The notes under the pieces were generated by a model that saw only the letters and a program-made list of their open reading frames with translations, did no database searches and was not told the origin of the DNA. From Labrenzia sp. THAF82 (lineage in GTDB: Bacteria > Pseudomonadota > Alphaproteobacteria > Rhizobiales > Stappiaceae): a stretch of DNA of 64,000 bases. The stretch is from contig NZ_CP045354.1 of assembly GCF_009363435.1 (NCBI RefSeq), positions 4,802,501 through 4,866,500 on the forward strand. The letters are read 5' to 3'. The position numbers and the translations under genes are program-made. Below, piece by piece: positions 1-9,478 of the stretch (position 1 is its first letter; every line of letters begins with the position of its first letter).

Positions 1-1299
1 AATGGCGGCGACGGCAATGATGTTCTGGATGGCGGCCACGGTGAGGACATTCTCAATGGTGGGGCCGGCAACGACCTTCTGATCTCCCGCTCCGACGGAC
101 GCGAGGGTCCGGTTGCGGAAGACCCGGACAGGGATGAAGGCGATCCGTACAAGGAACTCACCAACGGCAAGCTCTATCCTGACCAGCCGATCCCGGCGGA
201 CGATCTCATGATCGGCGGAACCGGAGCAGACGTCTTCTACTTCCAGACCCTCATCAACGCCAAGAAGCGCTTCATCGAGGAGCACACACAAGATGACGGT
301 TCCATCCGCTGGCACGGGGTTGCAGGAGAAAACGCCAACATCCATGACCACTGGGTCGATATGCTGGGCGATGAAGTCATTGCCGACTTCTCAAAGGCGG
401 AAGGCGACAGGATCGTCCTTGAAGGCCACACCACAAAGATCCGCTCCATCACCTATGGCGACAGCGATGGGGACGGTGTGGTCGATCATTCCCTGATCAG
501 CGTCTATTCAGACCAGGGCAATGGCGGCGGTGCGCACAACAATGACGATCTGGGCACCATCAAGGTCTTCGGCGATCTCGTCACAAAGGCCGACATCTCC
601 ACAACGGCCAAACCCGCCTATGGCATCGTCAGGTCCATCGAAGATCTCGATGAAGCCCTCAAGCCGATCGAGATGGGCACCGATAAAGGACCGATCGCTC
701 CGCCCGACAACCTCCCAGGCAAAGCCGACCTGCCCCTCCCCCAAGGCATGAGCCCTGTCTTTGCAATCGCGGGAGACATTGCTCTTGACGGAAGCAGAGA
801 CGGGCAGATTGCGGTTTCGCACAACAAGAACATGGAGCTCGAAGAAGGAACCATTGCCTTTTCGTTCAACGCGAACTCCATATCAGGTTGGGATGCTCTC
901 TTTTCCAAGGATGCCAAGGGCAACGGCACCGGCGGTCATCTGACCGCCTGGGTAACGGATGGAGGTGATGTCAAAGTCCGCTTCCAAAATGAGAACAGTG
1001 AGATCTGGCTGAAAGCCAAGGATGTTGTCGAGGCCGGAAAAGATCACGACTTTGCCTTCAAATTTGGCGATGACGGAGCGTTTCTGTTTGTTGATGGTGT
1101 TGAGGTGGCGAGTAACGAAGACTTCCAGTCCGACTGGCTCGGCAACAAGGAATATCTGATGGTCGGCTCCAATGGCTGGGGCAGCCCAGCGGGCGAAATA
1201 GGTTGGGCCAACAACCATTTTGACGGTGTTATTTCGGATTTCATGATCCTGGACGACCAGTTGAGCGACCTTCAGATCCGGGATGACCTGTTCGCGTAG
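1..1299 (+). CDS. RTX calcium-binding secreted protein with C-terminal LamG-like domain (5' partial)
   Basis: The gene enters from the left edge in frame 1; the first codons already encode nonapeptide repeats of the GGxGxDxL type (NGGDGNDVLDGG, NGGAGNDLL), the calcium-binding beta-roll of proteins exported by type I secretion. A second RTX stretch (IGGTGADVFYF) precedes a ~150-residue segment that opens a 'DVLxDFxxGEDRI'-like motif (VIADFSKAEGDRIVLEG), common after RTX rolls. The last ~190 residues look like a concanavalin/LamG-type beta sandwich (EGTIAFSFNA, FLFVDGVEVA, FDGVISDFMILD), probably carbohydrate- or surface-binding. The protein ends at a TAG followed by a strong terminator. The N-terminus and substrate are outside the window, so the overall role (adhesin, enzyme or toxin) cannot be told. 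Confidence 0.85.
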   Translation, partial: NGGDGNDVLDGGHGEDILNGGAGNDLLISRSDGREGPVAEDPDRDEGDPYKELTNGKLYPDQPIPADDLMIGGTGADVFYFQTLINAKKRFIEEHTQDDGSIRWHGVAGENANIHDHWVDMLGDEVIADFSKAEGDRIVLEGHTTKIRSITYGDSDGDGVVDHSLISVYSDQGNGGGAHNNDDLGTIKVFGDLVTKADISTTAKPAYGIVRSIEDLDEALKPIEMGTDKGPIAPPDNLPGKADLPLPQGMSPVFAIAGDIALDGSRDGQIAVSHNKNMELEEGTIAFSFNANSISGWDALFSKDAKGNGTGGHLTAWVTDGGDVKVRFQNENSEIWLKAKDVVEAGKDHDFAFKFGDDGAFLFVDGVEVASNEDFQSDWLGNKEYLMVGSNGWGSPAGEIGWANNHFDGVISDFMILDDQLSDLQIRDDLFA

Positions 1300-1335
1300 A
1301 ACAACAACAAGAAGAAGAGGCCGGCAATGCAACGA

Positions 1336-1365
1336 CGCCCCTCCCAACTTGGGAGGGGCGTTTTT
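1336..1365 (+). terminator. Rho-independent terminator of the RTX/LamG gene
   Basis: A perfect 10-bp stem (cgcccctccc / gggaggggcg) with a 5-nt loop is followed by TTTTT, 36 bp after the stop codon of the RTX/LamG gene. Confidence 0.9.
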
Positions 1366-1457
1366 CGTTGCCCGAAACGAAGATACGGATGCGCCGCCTC
1401 AGACGTTCAAATTTTTAGAACATCGGAAGGATTTCACATTCTTGGGAAAGAAGGGAG

Positions 1458-1533
1458 TGGTGCCCAGAGGCGGAATCGAACCACCGACACGCGGATTTTC
1501 AATCCGCTGCTCTACCAACTGAGCTATCTGGGC
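1458..1533 (-). tRNA. tRNA-Phe (GAA)
   Basis: The reverse complement folds as a complete cloverleaf: acceptor GCCCAGA paired with TCTGGGC, D-arm AGCTCAGTTGGTAGAGC, anticodon loop TTGAAAA (anticodon GAA), T-arm with GGTTCGATTCC, and an encoded CCA end. In related genomes tRNA-Phe usually lies right beside yacG; here about 6.6 kb separates them. Confidence 0.97.
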
Positions 1534-1738
1534 GCGCCTTACTAACTGATCGGAGCAGGACCCCGTTCGTCGAAAGCCCGGTCCTTATAGAGGCTCGTTC
1601 AAACCTTGTCCAGCACCACGGCAAAGTTTTTTGCCACCTTCGGGCATGCCTTTTGGGGATAAGTGATTTTCAAATCAAGCCTCTGTAAAACATACACTTT
1701 TCATCGGCAGAACAACGACTGCAAACCGCACACTGACG

Positions 1739-4624
1739 CTATTGCTTCTCCCCTGCAACAATGCCTGCTGCCGACCAGTTTCCCTGGGTGGCATGAAAGT
1801 CACCAATGACGCCCTGATGGTTGGAATTGGGTCCTCTTACAAGAGACGTATTGATATCGCCAGACAGGCCGCCGGTTCCGGAAAGCGTGCCTTCGAACAG
1901 GTTTCCGCTGGTGACACTGGTCTCCGACAGTGTGGCACTCATGGTTCTGCTGTCGAAATTGCTGATTGTCGCGGTTCCGGTGCGATAGGTGAAATCCAGC
2001 GACATGTTGAAATCACCCGCAGCAAGGTATTGTCTCGTGCCGTCCGCAACACTGCCCACAGCATGCCCCACATATGTTGCGCTTCCGCTGGTCGGAAGGT
2101 CGATGGAATTGGTTACATCACCTGCAACCCATGTGCCCATATGAAATGTGTCGAACCTTTCACCACCGGCAAGACTGGCATCGTCTGCTTCCATCTTGCT
2201 GCCCCAATACCCCCATTCGAGAAAGTCACAGGTGCATTTGGTTTTGTCGACAAACAGGGCATTATCCGCCCCATTAACCAGGGTGTTTGAGATCAGGTAA
2301 TTGTTTGGTGTCGTTCCGGATTTTGGCGATACGAACACCTCAGAGTCGGTCAGGATTGTGTTGTCAGATCCGCCGGAGGTTTCAATCGCCGCGAACGTAT
2401 CCGCATCGACGTAGACAGATTGACCAGAACCCGATTGCTCACCAAAAGCGAATTGATACCGGTCGACCTCGTCATCCAGATTGGCGACGTCCTTTACCTT
2501 CAGCGTGGCATAGAGCGAGCCATTTTGACTGTCGAAGCTGATCTCGAAGTCGCCCAGTGAGTTGCTGGCATATATGACCGGGTCGACCCCTGCGGAATAG
2601 TTGACGTTGGATTCAAGAACGCCGGCCGCGTGTCCCGTTAGTGTCTTGCTGGTTCTGTCCAGCGTGGATACATCCACTTCGCTCGACAACTCGGCAACAT
2701 GCATCGTGGCGCTCAGTTGATCAGTCGACTGAATGCCGGTGGGCACCTGGACATAGCCGTCAGTGTGGGTCCCATCCTCTTCCAGGTTTCCGGGGCCGAG
2801 CACCAAATAATCGGCGTTGCTTCCGAAGATTGTTCCGCCAGTGCCCCCTTCTATGCTCTCTATCGAGCCGCCATAAAGTCCGGCGCTGTTTTCCGCATCG
2901 GTTCGGTGGCCACCACGGCGCTCACCACCCAGCACCAAGGTACCGCCTTCGTTTTCAATATCGCCGAGACTTAGGGAGACGAAAGACTTTTGAGCAGTGG
3001 TTCCGCTGGAAACATACATAGACGCAGCCAGATACCTAGCACCTTCAAGCGTGTCTGATGAGCCTTCCAACACCTTCAGACCACTGCTTTTCACCGAACT
3101 CAGGAAGCTTGTTCCCAGATTTTCCGCAATGGAGGGATTGAGAAACAGAGCTTGAGACGTCGCTGCCTGAATGTTTCCGAAATTATCTTCCGAAGACAAC
3201 TGAAAGGCAGTCAGAATGTCTCCGTGAAGTGTATAGGTTCGGAGTTTTTCTGCGTCGGAACCGTTGAAGTTGTCAAAGTCGGTCGCTGACCCATAAAGAC
3301 CGTAGAAATAGTCTGTCCCGCCATAATTAAACGTTGGATCCGAACCGGCTTCGGTTGCCACGAAATGGGCAAAAAAGCCGAAACCGTCTCCAGTAATGCG
3401 CTGTCCACGCGCATTTTGAACAATCGTGCCCGAAAGGGACGGTGCGTCCGGAATATTGCTGGTGCTGAAGTTCTCGATGACGTCGCCATTTGAGTTGACC
3501 GATTGCGTGTAGAACTCATTCACGCTGGTGTCAGGATCAAAGACATAAATGGACGTTCCGTCTGCGGTTCCGCTCCAGAGCCTATAGGAATTTCCGCTGG
3601 TATCTGGGTCCTGTGTAAAGATGACCACCTCATCGAAACCACTTGTCCCACCGACAACTCCAAGCGTGCCGGGAGCAAGATTGAGCGCTGCTATACTGCC
3701 GAACTTATTGCCAGCGCGCAGGATCCGCGCGCGGTCGGTAGTAACGGTGCTTTCTTCCTGTTCGATGCTTTGGGTGTTCTGCGACTGCGACAGGATCTGT
3801 GTCTGGATCAATCCATTCACAGTTTGCTCTATTCTATTTCCGGTCGCCGAAGTCGGTTTTGATCTGGGTGTTGTGGCTACATTCTGAAGACCGGAGATTA
3901 CACGGGATAGGCCAGACTGGACGATTTGACCATCAGTTGGCGAGTTTCTAGTGCCGCCACGCTGACGACTGTTGGTCAATGCCGTTTGCACGTTTCCAAG
4001 ATCGGATTGTGTGCTGCGCCGGATCCGCGTGGACCCGCCGGAACCGATCTCCATGGAGTAACCCGCCTGGTGGATGCGGGATCTTTGTCCACTCGGAGAC
4101 GTGAAAGTGAGATCCTTGCCAAAAAGCAGAGAAAAGACCGGCGGATTGCTGGCCAGATTGATATTGGCGATACCGCCGCGGATGCCAATGGTACCAACGG
4201 GTGTCTTTACCGTCACGCCACCGCGCTTCTTGCTGAGCTTGCCGCCGACAAAACGCGCCACACCCTTGCCGAACGAAGATACCAGCTTTCCGGTCCCCGC
4301 ATTCGGGTCATAGACAAATTCGTCAATCACAAGGTTGGAATTGGCGCCAACCGTGAATGTCGACCCATCGACCAGCAGAACCTGAACAAGCCCGGATCCG
4401 CTTGTTTCGATCCTTTCATTGTAGATGACGTTGTCGCCCAGAACCTTGGTGCTTCGCGCACCGCCCGGTGGTGTGCCAAAGGCATCTGAATTGACAGCGG
4501 CAGCAACTCCGACCTCAGTAGCCTGTGCACACGAGATCCCAACTCCAACAGCAAGCAACGCCATTACCAGACAAGGCAGGCGATCAGCGATGGATTTTGC
4601 TTTATGCTTCAAGGGTGTGACCAT
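1739..4624 (-). CDS. FecR-domain surface/secreted protein with C-terminal TbpB-like beta-barrel
   Basis: A 961-residue protein with an N-terminal signal peptide (hydrophobic LVMALLAVGVGI, probable cleavage after AQA). Residues ~45-165 are a FecR domain (LLVDGSTFTVGANS, VKTPVGTIGIRGG). The middle is long, Ser/Thr/Gly-rich and poor in Cys, as expected for an extended exported region. The last ~110 residues alternate short strands and end with the F-HATQGNW-AAGIVAGEK pattern seen in the 8-stranded barrel of TbpB-like Slam substrates. The gene starts 8 bp after the Slam-like gene and must be co-transcribed with it. I infer that it is the cargo of that outer-membrane protein. FecR here is probably a structural domain, not an anti-sigma factor, since no sigma gene or transmembrane segment is present. 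A lipobox is not convincing (GIS-C). Confidence 0.75.
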   Translation of the reverse strand: MVTPLKHKAKSIADRLPCLVMALLAVGVGISCAQATEVGVAAAVNSDAFGTPPGGARSTKVLGDNVIYNERIETSGSGLVQVLLVDGSTFTVGANSNLVIDEFVYDPNAGTGKLVSSFGKGVARFVGGKLSKKRGGVTVKTPVGTIGIRGGIANINLASNPPVFSLLFGKDLTFTSPSGQRSRIHQAGYSMEIGSGGSTRIRRSTQSDLGNVQTALTNSRQRGGTRNSPTDGQIVQSGLSRVISGLQNVATTPRSKPTSATGNRIEQTVNGLIQTQILSQSQNTQSIEQEESTVTTDRARILRAGNKFGSIAALNLAPGTLGVVGGTSGFDEVVIFTQDPDTSGNSYRLWSGTADGTSIYVFDPDTSVNEFYTQSVNSNGDVIENFSTSNIPDAPSLSGTIVQNARGQRITGDGFGFFAHFVATEAGSDPTFNYGGTDYFYGLYGSATDFDNFNGSDAEKLRTYTLHGDILTAFQLSSEDNFGNIQAATSQALFLNPSIAENLGTSFLSSVKSSGLKVLEGSSDTLEGARYLAASMYVSSGTTAQKSFVSLSLGDIENEGGTLVLGGERRGGHRTDAENSAGLYGGSIESIEGGTGGTIFGSNADYLVLGPGNLEEDGTHTDGYVQVPTGIQSTDQLSATMHVAELSSEVDVSTLDRTSKTLTGHAAGVLESNVNYSAGVDPVIYASNSLGDFEISFDSQNGSLYATLKVKDVANLDDEVDRYQFAFGEQSGSGQSVYVDADTFAAIETSGGSDNTILTDSEVFVSPKSGTTPNNYLISNTLVNGADNALFVDKTKCTCDFLEWGYWGSKMEADDASLAGGERFDTFHMGTWVAGDVTNSIDLPTSGSATYVGHAVGSVADGTRQYLAAGDFNMSLDFTYRTGTATISNFDSRTMSATLSETSVTSGNLFEGTLSGTGGLSGDINTSLVRGPNSNHQGVIGDFHATQGNWSAAGIVAGEKQ

Positions 4625-4632
4625 GGGTGTCT

Positions 4633-6081
4633 CTAGAAGGTCTTCGTCAGCGATATCAACGCGGACGTGTTGGAATAGGTTGCAAGATCATAGTTGGAAT
4701 GCTGGCGGCGGAATTCACCGGTAAAACCGATGGCAAAATCATTGCGAAGGGGAACGGACAGGCCTGCCCTGAGCCAGCCTTCCTGATCTTCCTGGGCCAA
4801 GACCGGGTCAACCAACGGATCTGGCCCCTCGTACGACCGATAGATGTACCCTGCCTCCAGGTCCAAGGACCAGGGTTGGCGCAGCTTTTCGATCGGCGAA
4901 GCGAACTGAACAGTCGCGCCGATACCCCCGCCCATCTCCCAGCTTTGTGTCCATTCCTGTTTGGTCTCTTCGAAATCAGCCAGCAACAGCGCCCTCACTG
5001 TGACCGCCGGTGACATCTTGCGGGACAAGGTTGCTGCCAGGCGCCAGAAGGAGCCATTCCTATCTGAAACCGTCGGAAACTCAGCCGTGTCATTGTACCA
5101 TCTGCGCCGCCATTCGGCCTTGGCATCCAAAAGCATCGTCGGCGTGACTTCGGATACAATGCGAGCGCCGAAACCCAATGCGCCGTTGTAATTGGCATGG
5201 TTCAGCCGAACGCCAGCCGCGACCGCATACAGGCTCAGCCTGCTGTTGTCCCAATCGATCCGCTCCAGATTGATGGATGGTCCAAGGGTCAGTTCCGCCA
5301 GTGCTGTGTCGAGGCGAACGATATCAGCGTAACGGGCGCTGTAGAAAATCAGATCCGCCTCCAGAAGATCTCCCTGCAATCCAAGGTCATATGATCCTTG
5401 AACACGCCCAGCCAGGAAGGCGTTGGTGTCCGCCTGACCTGTTGCTGTGTCGTCAAGAAGGAATGTTCCACCGTTCAGGTCCACACGGCGGCTGCCTGGT
5501 GCTGCATTGGCATTCGTCTGGTAGCGAACACCGGTGACGACCGCCGCCCGGAAATCGGCCGGGTCTTCCTGATCTGAGATGGTCGTCAGGTAGGCCTGGA
5601 CCCGGGCTTCCACCTCAGCTGGAACATTTGGCGAATTTATCGCTTCCTGAAAGTAGAATTTCGCCGTTTCCCTCGAACCCAGCCGAAAATACAGCACCCC
5701 AAGCTCAAGCTGTACCCGCGGCAAACCCGGCGCATAAATCAGCATGCGCTCGAGCGTGGAAATGGCGGCCTCATAGTCGCCGAGCAACGAGGAAACCATT
5801 GCATATTCAAAGGCTGTATCAAGGTCGTCCGGCGATGCCAGCATGACCTCAAGCAGCATTTGCTGACGGGCGGCCAGCGTTTCAGGTGCCTGGGTTTGAG
5901 TCTGGGTCTGGCCGTCATCGGCAGCAGTTTGTGCAAGCGCCAAACCGGTTGTAAGCAAGACAAAAATCGCGAAGACAAGCGCTCCCAGAACGGGCGCGCA
6001 GAACTTTACGCAACTCGTGTGTCTTACGCCTGCCAAATACTCATCTCCTGCCAAAAACCAGCGGAGTACGCTCACCAACAA
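4633..6081 (-). CDS. Slam-like outer-membrane protein (TPR plus DUF560-type barrel)
   Basis: A 482-residue protein with a hydrophobic export signal (LVFAIFVLLTTGLALA, cleavage before QT). TPR-type helices follow at ~60-170 (YEAAISTLERML, PRVQLELGVLYFRLGSRETAKFYFQEAI), then ~310 residues of amphipathic strands ending in an aromatic residue (SLTKTF), a standard outer-membrane barrel end. TPR followed by such a barrel is the architecture of surface lipoprotein assembly modifiers (Slam, type XI secretion), which move TbpB-like barrel proteins to the surface. The downstream partner has such a barrel. The start is uncertain: the hydrophobic signal begins near residue 25, so a GTG start around residue 19 or 25 would give a more typical signal peptide. 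Confidence 0.75.
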   Translation of the reverse strand: MLVSVLRWFLAGDEYLAGVRHTSCVKFCAPVLGALVFAIFVLLTTGLALAQTAADDGQTQTQTQAPETLAARQQMLLEVMLASPDDLDTAFEYAMVSSLLGDYEAAISTLERMLIYAPGLPRVQLELGVLYFRLGSRETAKFYFQEAINSPNVPAEVEARVQAYLTTISDQEDPADFRAAVVTGVRYQTNANAAPGSRRVDLNGGTFLLDDTATGQADTNAFLAGRVQGSYDLGLQGDLLEADLIFYSARYADIVRLDTALAELTLGPSINLERIDWDNSRLSLYAVAAGVRLNHANYNGALGFGARIVSEVTPTMLLDAKAEWRRRWYNDTAEFPTVSDRNGSFWRLAATLSRKMSPAVTVRALLLADFEETKQEWTQSWEMGGGIGATVQFASPIEKLRQPWSLDLEAGYIYRSYEGPDPLVDPVLAQEDQEGWLRAGLSVPLRNDFAIGFTGEFRRQHSNYDLATYSNTSALISLTKTF

Positions 6082-6202
6082 AAATTAATAGTTCAGATTC
6101 GACTGCCTCGAAATCCCGTCGAAACGCGCGAATATACTAGAATTCCCTGGGGTTTTGGGCAATGACCGCAATGCAACACTGCGCGCTTTAAGTAGCACAA
6201 AG

Positions 6203-6228
6203 AAAAAGCGCGCCGTTTCCGGCGCGCT
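6203..6228 (-). terminator. Terminator of the 5'-nucleotidase gene
   Basis: A perfect 9-bp stem (agcgcgccg / cggcgcgct) with a TTTC loop on the plus strand; read on the minus strand it is followed by TTTTTCTTT. It lies 22 bp past the stop of the 5'-nucleotidase gene. The other side also has a short T-run, so it may work both ways. Confidence 0.85.
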
Positions 6229-6249
6229 CAATTTTTAGTTTCCCGAACC

Positions 6250-7860
6250 TTATTGCTCAGTAATACGACCATCGGTGAAAGGTGTGTATCCATTGCGTTC
6301 GGCAATGAAATCAGCAACCACGACTTCAAGCCCAGGCCCGTAGTCGTAAGCATTCATGCCGTTTTCAGCGAACACCTTGTAGCCATCGCCGCCGCCGCGC
6401 ATATAGTTATTGGAAACAACGCCATAGACCTTTTCCGGGTCAATCGGTGCCCATGCACCATCTTCCATGACTTCCACGACAAGAATACGGCCCTCACCTG
6501 GTGCCTTCTTGCGCGTCCAGGAGTATTTCAAGCCGGCAACCTGCGGAAAACGGCCCTTTCCGTCTTCAACTTGGGACACACCATTCTCGAGCGCTGCAAT
6601 GACGTCAGCGCCTTTCAACTGGAACGTTGCAAGTGTGTTCTGGAACGGCAGAACGGTCAGAACTTCGCCCATTGTCACTTCGCCACCATCGATTGACGCG
6701 CGAAGTCCGCCACCATTCTGGATGGCGATCTGAACGCCCTGGTCCTTCACTCTATCGAGCATTGCATCGGCGACCAGATTGCCCATCTGACACTCGCCGG
6801 AACGGCAGGATCCACGATCGCCATCAATCGGCGCATCGGTCGCACCAATCACCTTGGCCTTCAGTTCTTCAATCGGTGCTGCAAATTCTGCAACCCTGGC
6901 CAGGAACGCCTCATCGGGCTCCACAGAAGCATCCAGCAGGATCGGTTCCCCTTCCGCCTTGATAAGATTGCCATCGTCATCCCAGGTCAGATCGATCTCA
7001 CCCAGGAATTTGCCATAAGCATAAGCTTGGACAATCGGCACGTCTTTTCCGTCCGGATTCTGAACGATGACAGGGTAAGGACCTGCAGCGCCTTCCTGAG
7101 TGTTCGACAGAAGCGTGTGGGAGTGTCCGCCAACGATGAGATCAATTCCCGGCACGGCTGCTGCGATCTCCATGTCGCGCGGCAGACCCATATGGGTGAC
7201 AGCAATGATCTTGTTGACGCCGGCTGCTTCAAGACCCTCGACAGCACCCTTCAGGTAATCTTCGGCCTGAATGAAACGGACACCTGCGCCTGGTGACGAC
7301 GTATCGACAGTGTCTTCGGCAAGTGCCGAAACGATGCCGACTTTCTCGCCGCCCTTCTCCACGATCAGGACACCTGGAACCTTTCCTTTGAGTGCGGCGT
7401 CGGCATTGACATCGATGTTGCCCGACAGGATCGGAAACTCGGCCTTGTCAATGAAGTTGGCGAGGGCTTCAGGACCATCGTCAAATTCGTGGTTGCCCAC
7501 TGCCATCACATCGATGTCCATGCCATTCAGAAACTCAACGGCAGCCTCGCCCTTGTAGGTCGTATAGAACAACGACCCTTGGAACTGGTCCCCGGCATCG
7601 ACGACAAGAACGTTCTTGCCTTCGCTGTCCAATGCGGCACGGCGTTCGTCGAGTTTCGATTTGATACGTGCGATACCACCGAAACACTTGCCTTCCGTCT
7701 CGGATTCAGCGTCGCAGGTGGAATCGTATTTGTTGATGGACTCGATGCGCGAGTGCAAATCGTTCAGATGCAAAACCGTAAGTGAATACTCGGCATAAGC
7801 CGCTGTGGAAAGCGCGGTCGTAAGTGACAGCACCGCAGCGCTCAGGATTGTTCTTTTCAT
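6250..7860 (-). CDS. Periplasmic bifunctional metallophosphatase/5'-nucleotidase
   Basis: A 536-residue UshA/NadN-family protein, full length. Signal peptide residues 1-23 (cleavage AYA-EY). The metallophosphatase domain shows all metal-site motifs in order: HLNDLHS (D34, H36), DAGDQFQGS, GNHEFD, THMGL and GGHSH. The C-terminal nucleotide-binding domain (~340-520) has QNGGGLRAS and NNYMRGGGDGY, the aromatic/Gly loop that holds the base. It would hydrolyse nucleotides or UDP-sugars in the periplasm to recover phosphate and nucleoside. Two Cys in the N-terminal loop (DSTCD, GKCFGG) could form a disulfide. Standing alone between two terminator-like boundaries, it is probably monocistronic. Exact substrate is not readable from sequence. 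Confidence 0.9.
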   Translation of the reverse strand: MKRTILSAAVLSLTTALSTAAYAEYSLTVLHLNDLHSRIESINKYDSTCDAESETEGKCFGGIARIKSKLDERRAALDSEGKNVLVVDAGDQFQGSLFYTTYKGEAAVEFLNGMDIDVMAVGNHEFDDGPEALANFIDKAEFPILSGNIDVNADAALKGKVPGVLIVEKGGEKVGIVSALAEDTVDTSSPGAGVRFIQAEDYLKGAVEGLEAAGVNKIIAVTHMGLPRDMEIAAAVPGIDLIVGGHSHTLLSNTQEGAAGPYPVIVQNPDGKDVPIVQAYAYGKFLGEIDLTWDDDGNLIKAEGEPILLDASVEPDEAFLARVAEFAAPIEELKAKVIGATDAPIDGDRGSCRSGECQMGNLVADAMLDRVKDQGVQIAIQNGGGLRASIDGGEVTMGEVLTVLPFQNTLATFQLKGADVIAALENGVSQVEDGKGRFPQVAGLKYSWTRKKAPGEGRILVVEVMEDGAWAPIDPEKVYGVVSNNYMRGGGDGYKVFAENGMNAYDYGPGLEVVVADFIAERNGYTPFTDGRITEQ

Positions 7861-8122
7861 CGGACCCTCGCCCTTTGGATTGGTTGTTGTGCAGGAACTG
7901 ACCCATAGGCCGTCTCCCTCACCTCCCGGTACCGTTTCCCAATGCCTTGGCTAGGCACTCCCCTATTTCGTTCTTACGAGGGCGCCACAACCGGCGACGA
8001 GTCGACCGGGTTAGTTGGTGTAGACGGATCTTGGTGCAGTTTTGTGACGTCTGCAAGTGACATCGTGTGCGCAAGAAGCAAGAAAATTAGCCGAATAAAT
8101 ACCAATTTGAACGAACGCCTGC

Positions 8123-8317
8123 CTAATCTCCGGGCAGGTCGCTCTCATCGATGTCGTCGGTCTCGACGACGGGAATCGTATAGCCTTCGGTGAACCAGCG
8201 ATTGAGATCAATCTTGGCACAGCGATCCGAGCAAAATGGATAATTTCCCGGGGTCGAGAGTTTCGAGCAGATCGGGCACGGGCGCATTCGCCGTTCAGGT
8301 TTCTGGCTGTCGGTCAT
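8123..8317 (-). CDS. yacG: DNA gyrase inhibitor YacG (zinc-binding)
   Basis: A 64-residue protein with the YacG zinc site CPIC ... CSDRC (four Cys) and the conserved DLNRWFTEGY segment after it. Known family members bind zinc and inhibit DNA gyrase by binding GyrB. It follows maf by 43 bp in the infA-maf-yacG order that is typical of this class, so the three are likely co-transcribed. Confidence 0.93.
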   Translation of the reverse strand: MTDSQKPERRMRPCPICSKLSTPGNYPFCSDRCAKIDLNRWFTEGYTIPVVETDDIDESDLPGD

Positions 8318-8360
8318 GATACCTCTGCTTGCCCTTATCCACGCGCTCCCGGGAATGACC

Positions 8361-8987
8361 TTACGCTGCTGCTGTGGCCCAGCCCTGATGAACAGGGTAG
8401 CCGGCAGAACTCAGGAGCCCGGCCGTTTCCACAAGCGGAAGACCGACAACTGCCGGGTAAGAACCAACAAGCTTGACGACAAAGCTTCCCGCCAACCCCT
8501 GGATGGCATAACCGCCGGCCTTGCCGCGCCATTCGCCGGAAGAAAGGTATTCGTCCATGTCCTTTCGAGACAAACGTTTGAAGCGAACGCGGGTCTCCAC
8601 CAGCTTGGAGCGCACCTTACCTGTGGTTTCAGCCACGGCGACCGCCGTAAAGACCCGATGACCACGGCCTGAAAGTAGAGACAGGCACATAAGCGCCTGA
8701 TCCGTCAGTTCGGCTTTTGGCAGCGCGCGGCGCCCCACAGCAACGACTGTGTCGGCCGCCAGAACAACGCTGTCCCGCAGCTCATCCGACCCATCTGCGG
8801 TCTGCCGGACGGTCTCTGCCTTGGCCCGAGCCAGGCGCAATGCAAGACTGCGCGGCGTTTCGTGCTTTTTCGGCGTCTCGTCGATGTCGGCCGGCAGAAG
8901 GTGATCCGGTTCCAAACCGATCTGCTGCAGAAGCGCGAGACGTCGCGGCGATGCGGAGGCCAGGATCAACTGAGGGGCGGTGTTCAT
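8361..8987 (-). CDS. maf: Maf family nucleotide pyrophosphatase
   Basis: The N-terminus carries the diagnostic [10 protein letters not shown] motif, followed by [16 protein letters not shown] and the catalytic-base region [19 protein letters not shown] and VVGLPL near the end are also family hallmarks. Maf proteins hydrolyse non-canonical or modified nucleoside triphosphates (dTTP/UTP or m7GTP) to monophosphates. The start at ATG 8987 places [10 protein letters not shown] at residue 7 as usual; a TTG 39 bp upstream is in frame and preceded by no good ribosome site. It is about 209 codons, normal length. Confidence 0.92.
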   Translation of the reverse strand: MNTAPQLILASASPRRLALLQQIGLEPDHLLPADIDETPKKHETPRSLALRLARAKAETVRQTADGSDELRDSVVLAADTVVAVGRRALPKAELTDQALMCLSLLSGRGHRVFTAVAVAETTGKVRSKLVETRVRFKRLSRKDMDEYLSSGEWRGKAGGYAIQGLAGSFVVKLVGSYPAVVGLPLVETAGLLSSAGYPVHQGWATAAA

Positions 8988-9030
8988 GAATGCGCGTGCC
9001 TGATAGCCGATGTCACCTTCAAACAACCAC

Positions 9031-9249
9031 TTACTTGAAGCGGTAGGTGATCCGCCCCTTGGTCAGATCATAAGGGGTCATTTCGACAAGAACTTTGTCG
9101 CCTGCAAGAACGCGAATGCGGTTCTTGCGCATACGCCCGGCAGTGTGGGCGATAATTTCATGATCATTTTCAAGTTTTACGCGGAACGTCGCATTCGGCA
9201 ACAGTTCTGTTACGACGCCCGGAAACTCCAGAGCTTCTTCTTTGGCCAT
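9031..9249 (-). CDS. infA: Translation initiation factor IF-1
   Basis: A 72-residue OB-fold protein of exact family length, starting [11 protein letters not shown] and containing the conserved [19 protein letters not shown] and [15 protein letters not shown] motifs. IF-1 binds the ribosomal A site during initiation. It stands at the head of infA-maf-yacG. Confidence 0.98.
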   Translation of the reverse strand: MAKEEALEFPGVVTELLPNATFRVKLENDHEIIAHTAGRMRKNRIRVLAGDKVLVEMTPYDLTKGRITYRFK

Positions 9250-9478
9250 TTGATATCCTGAATGAAGCGGGCCCTGCCCGCGGGTGCCGGGGAAACTAAC
9301 GGATTAGTGCCAGAAAGTGAACCTTTCTTTCCACCCTAATCAAAGAAAGCTTCCAAGGGGCATAATCGAGTTGTTCAAATGTTCTTCCGGACGAGGCAAA
9401 GCCGCAACTCAGGGGCAATTCCATAGTGCCTCGACACGCCAGACTTTGAACTTTCGCAAGACATTTCAGTCCGAGTGA

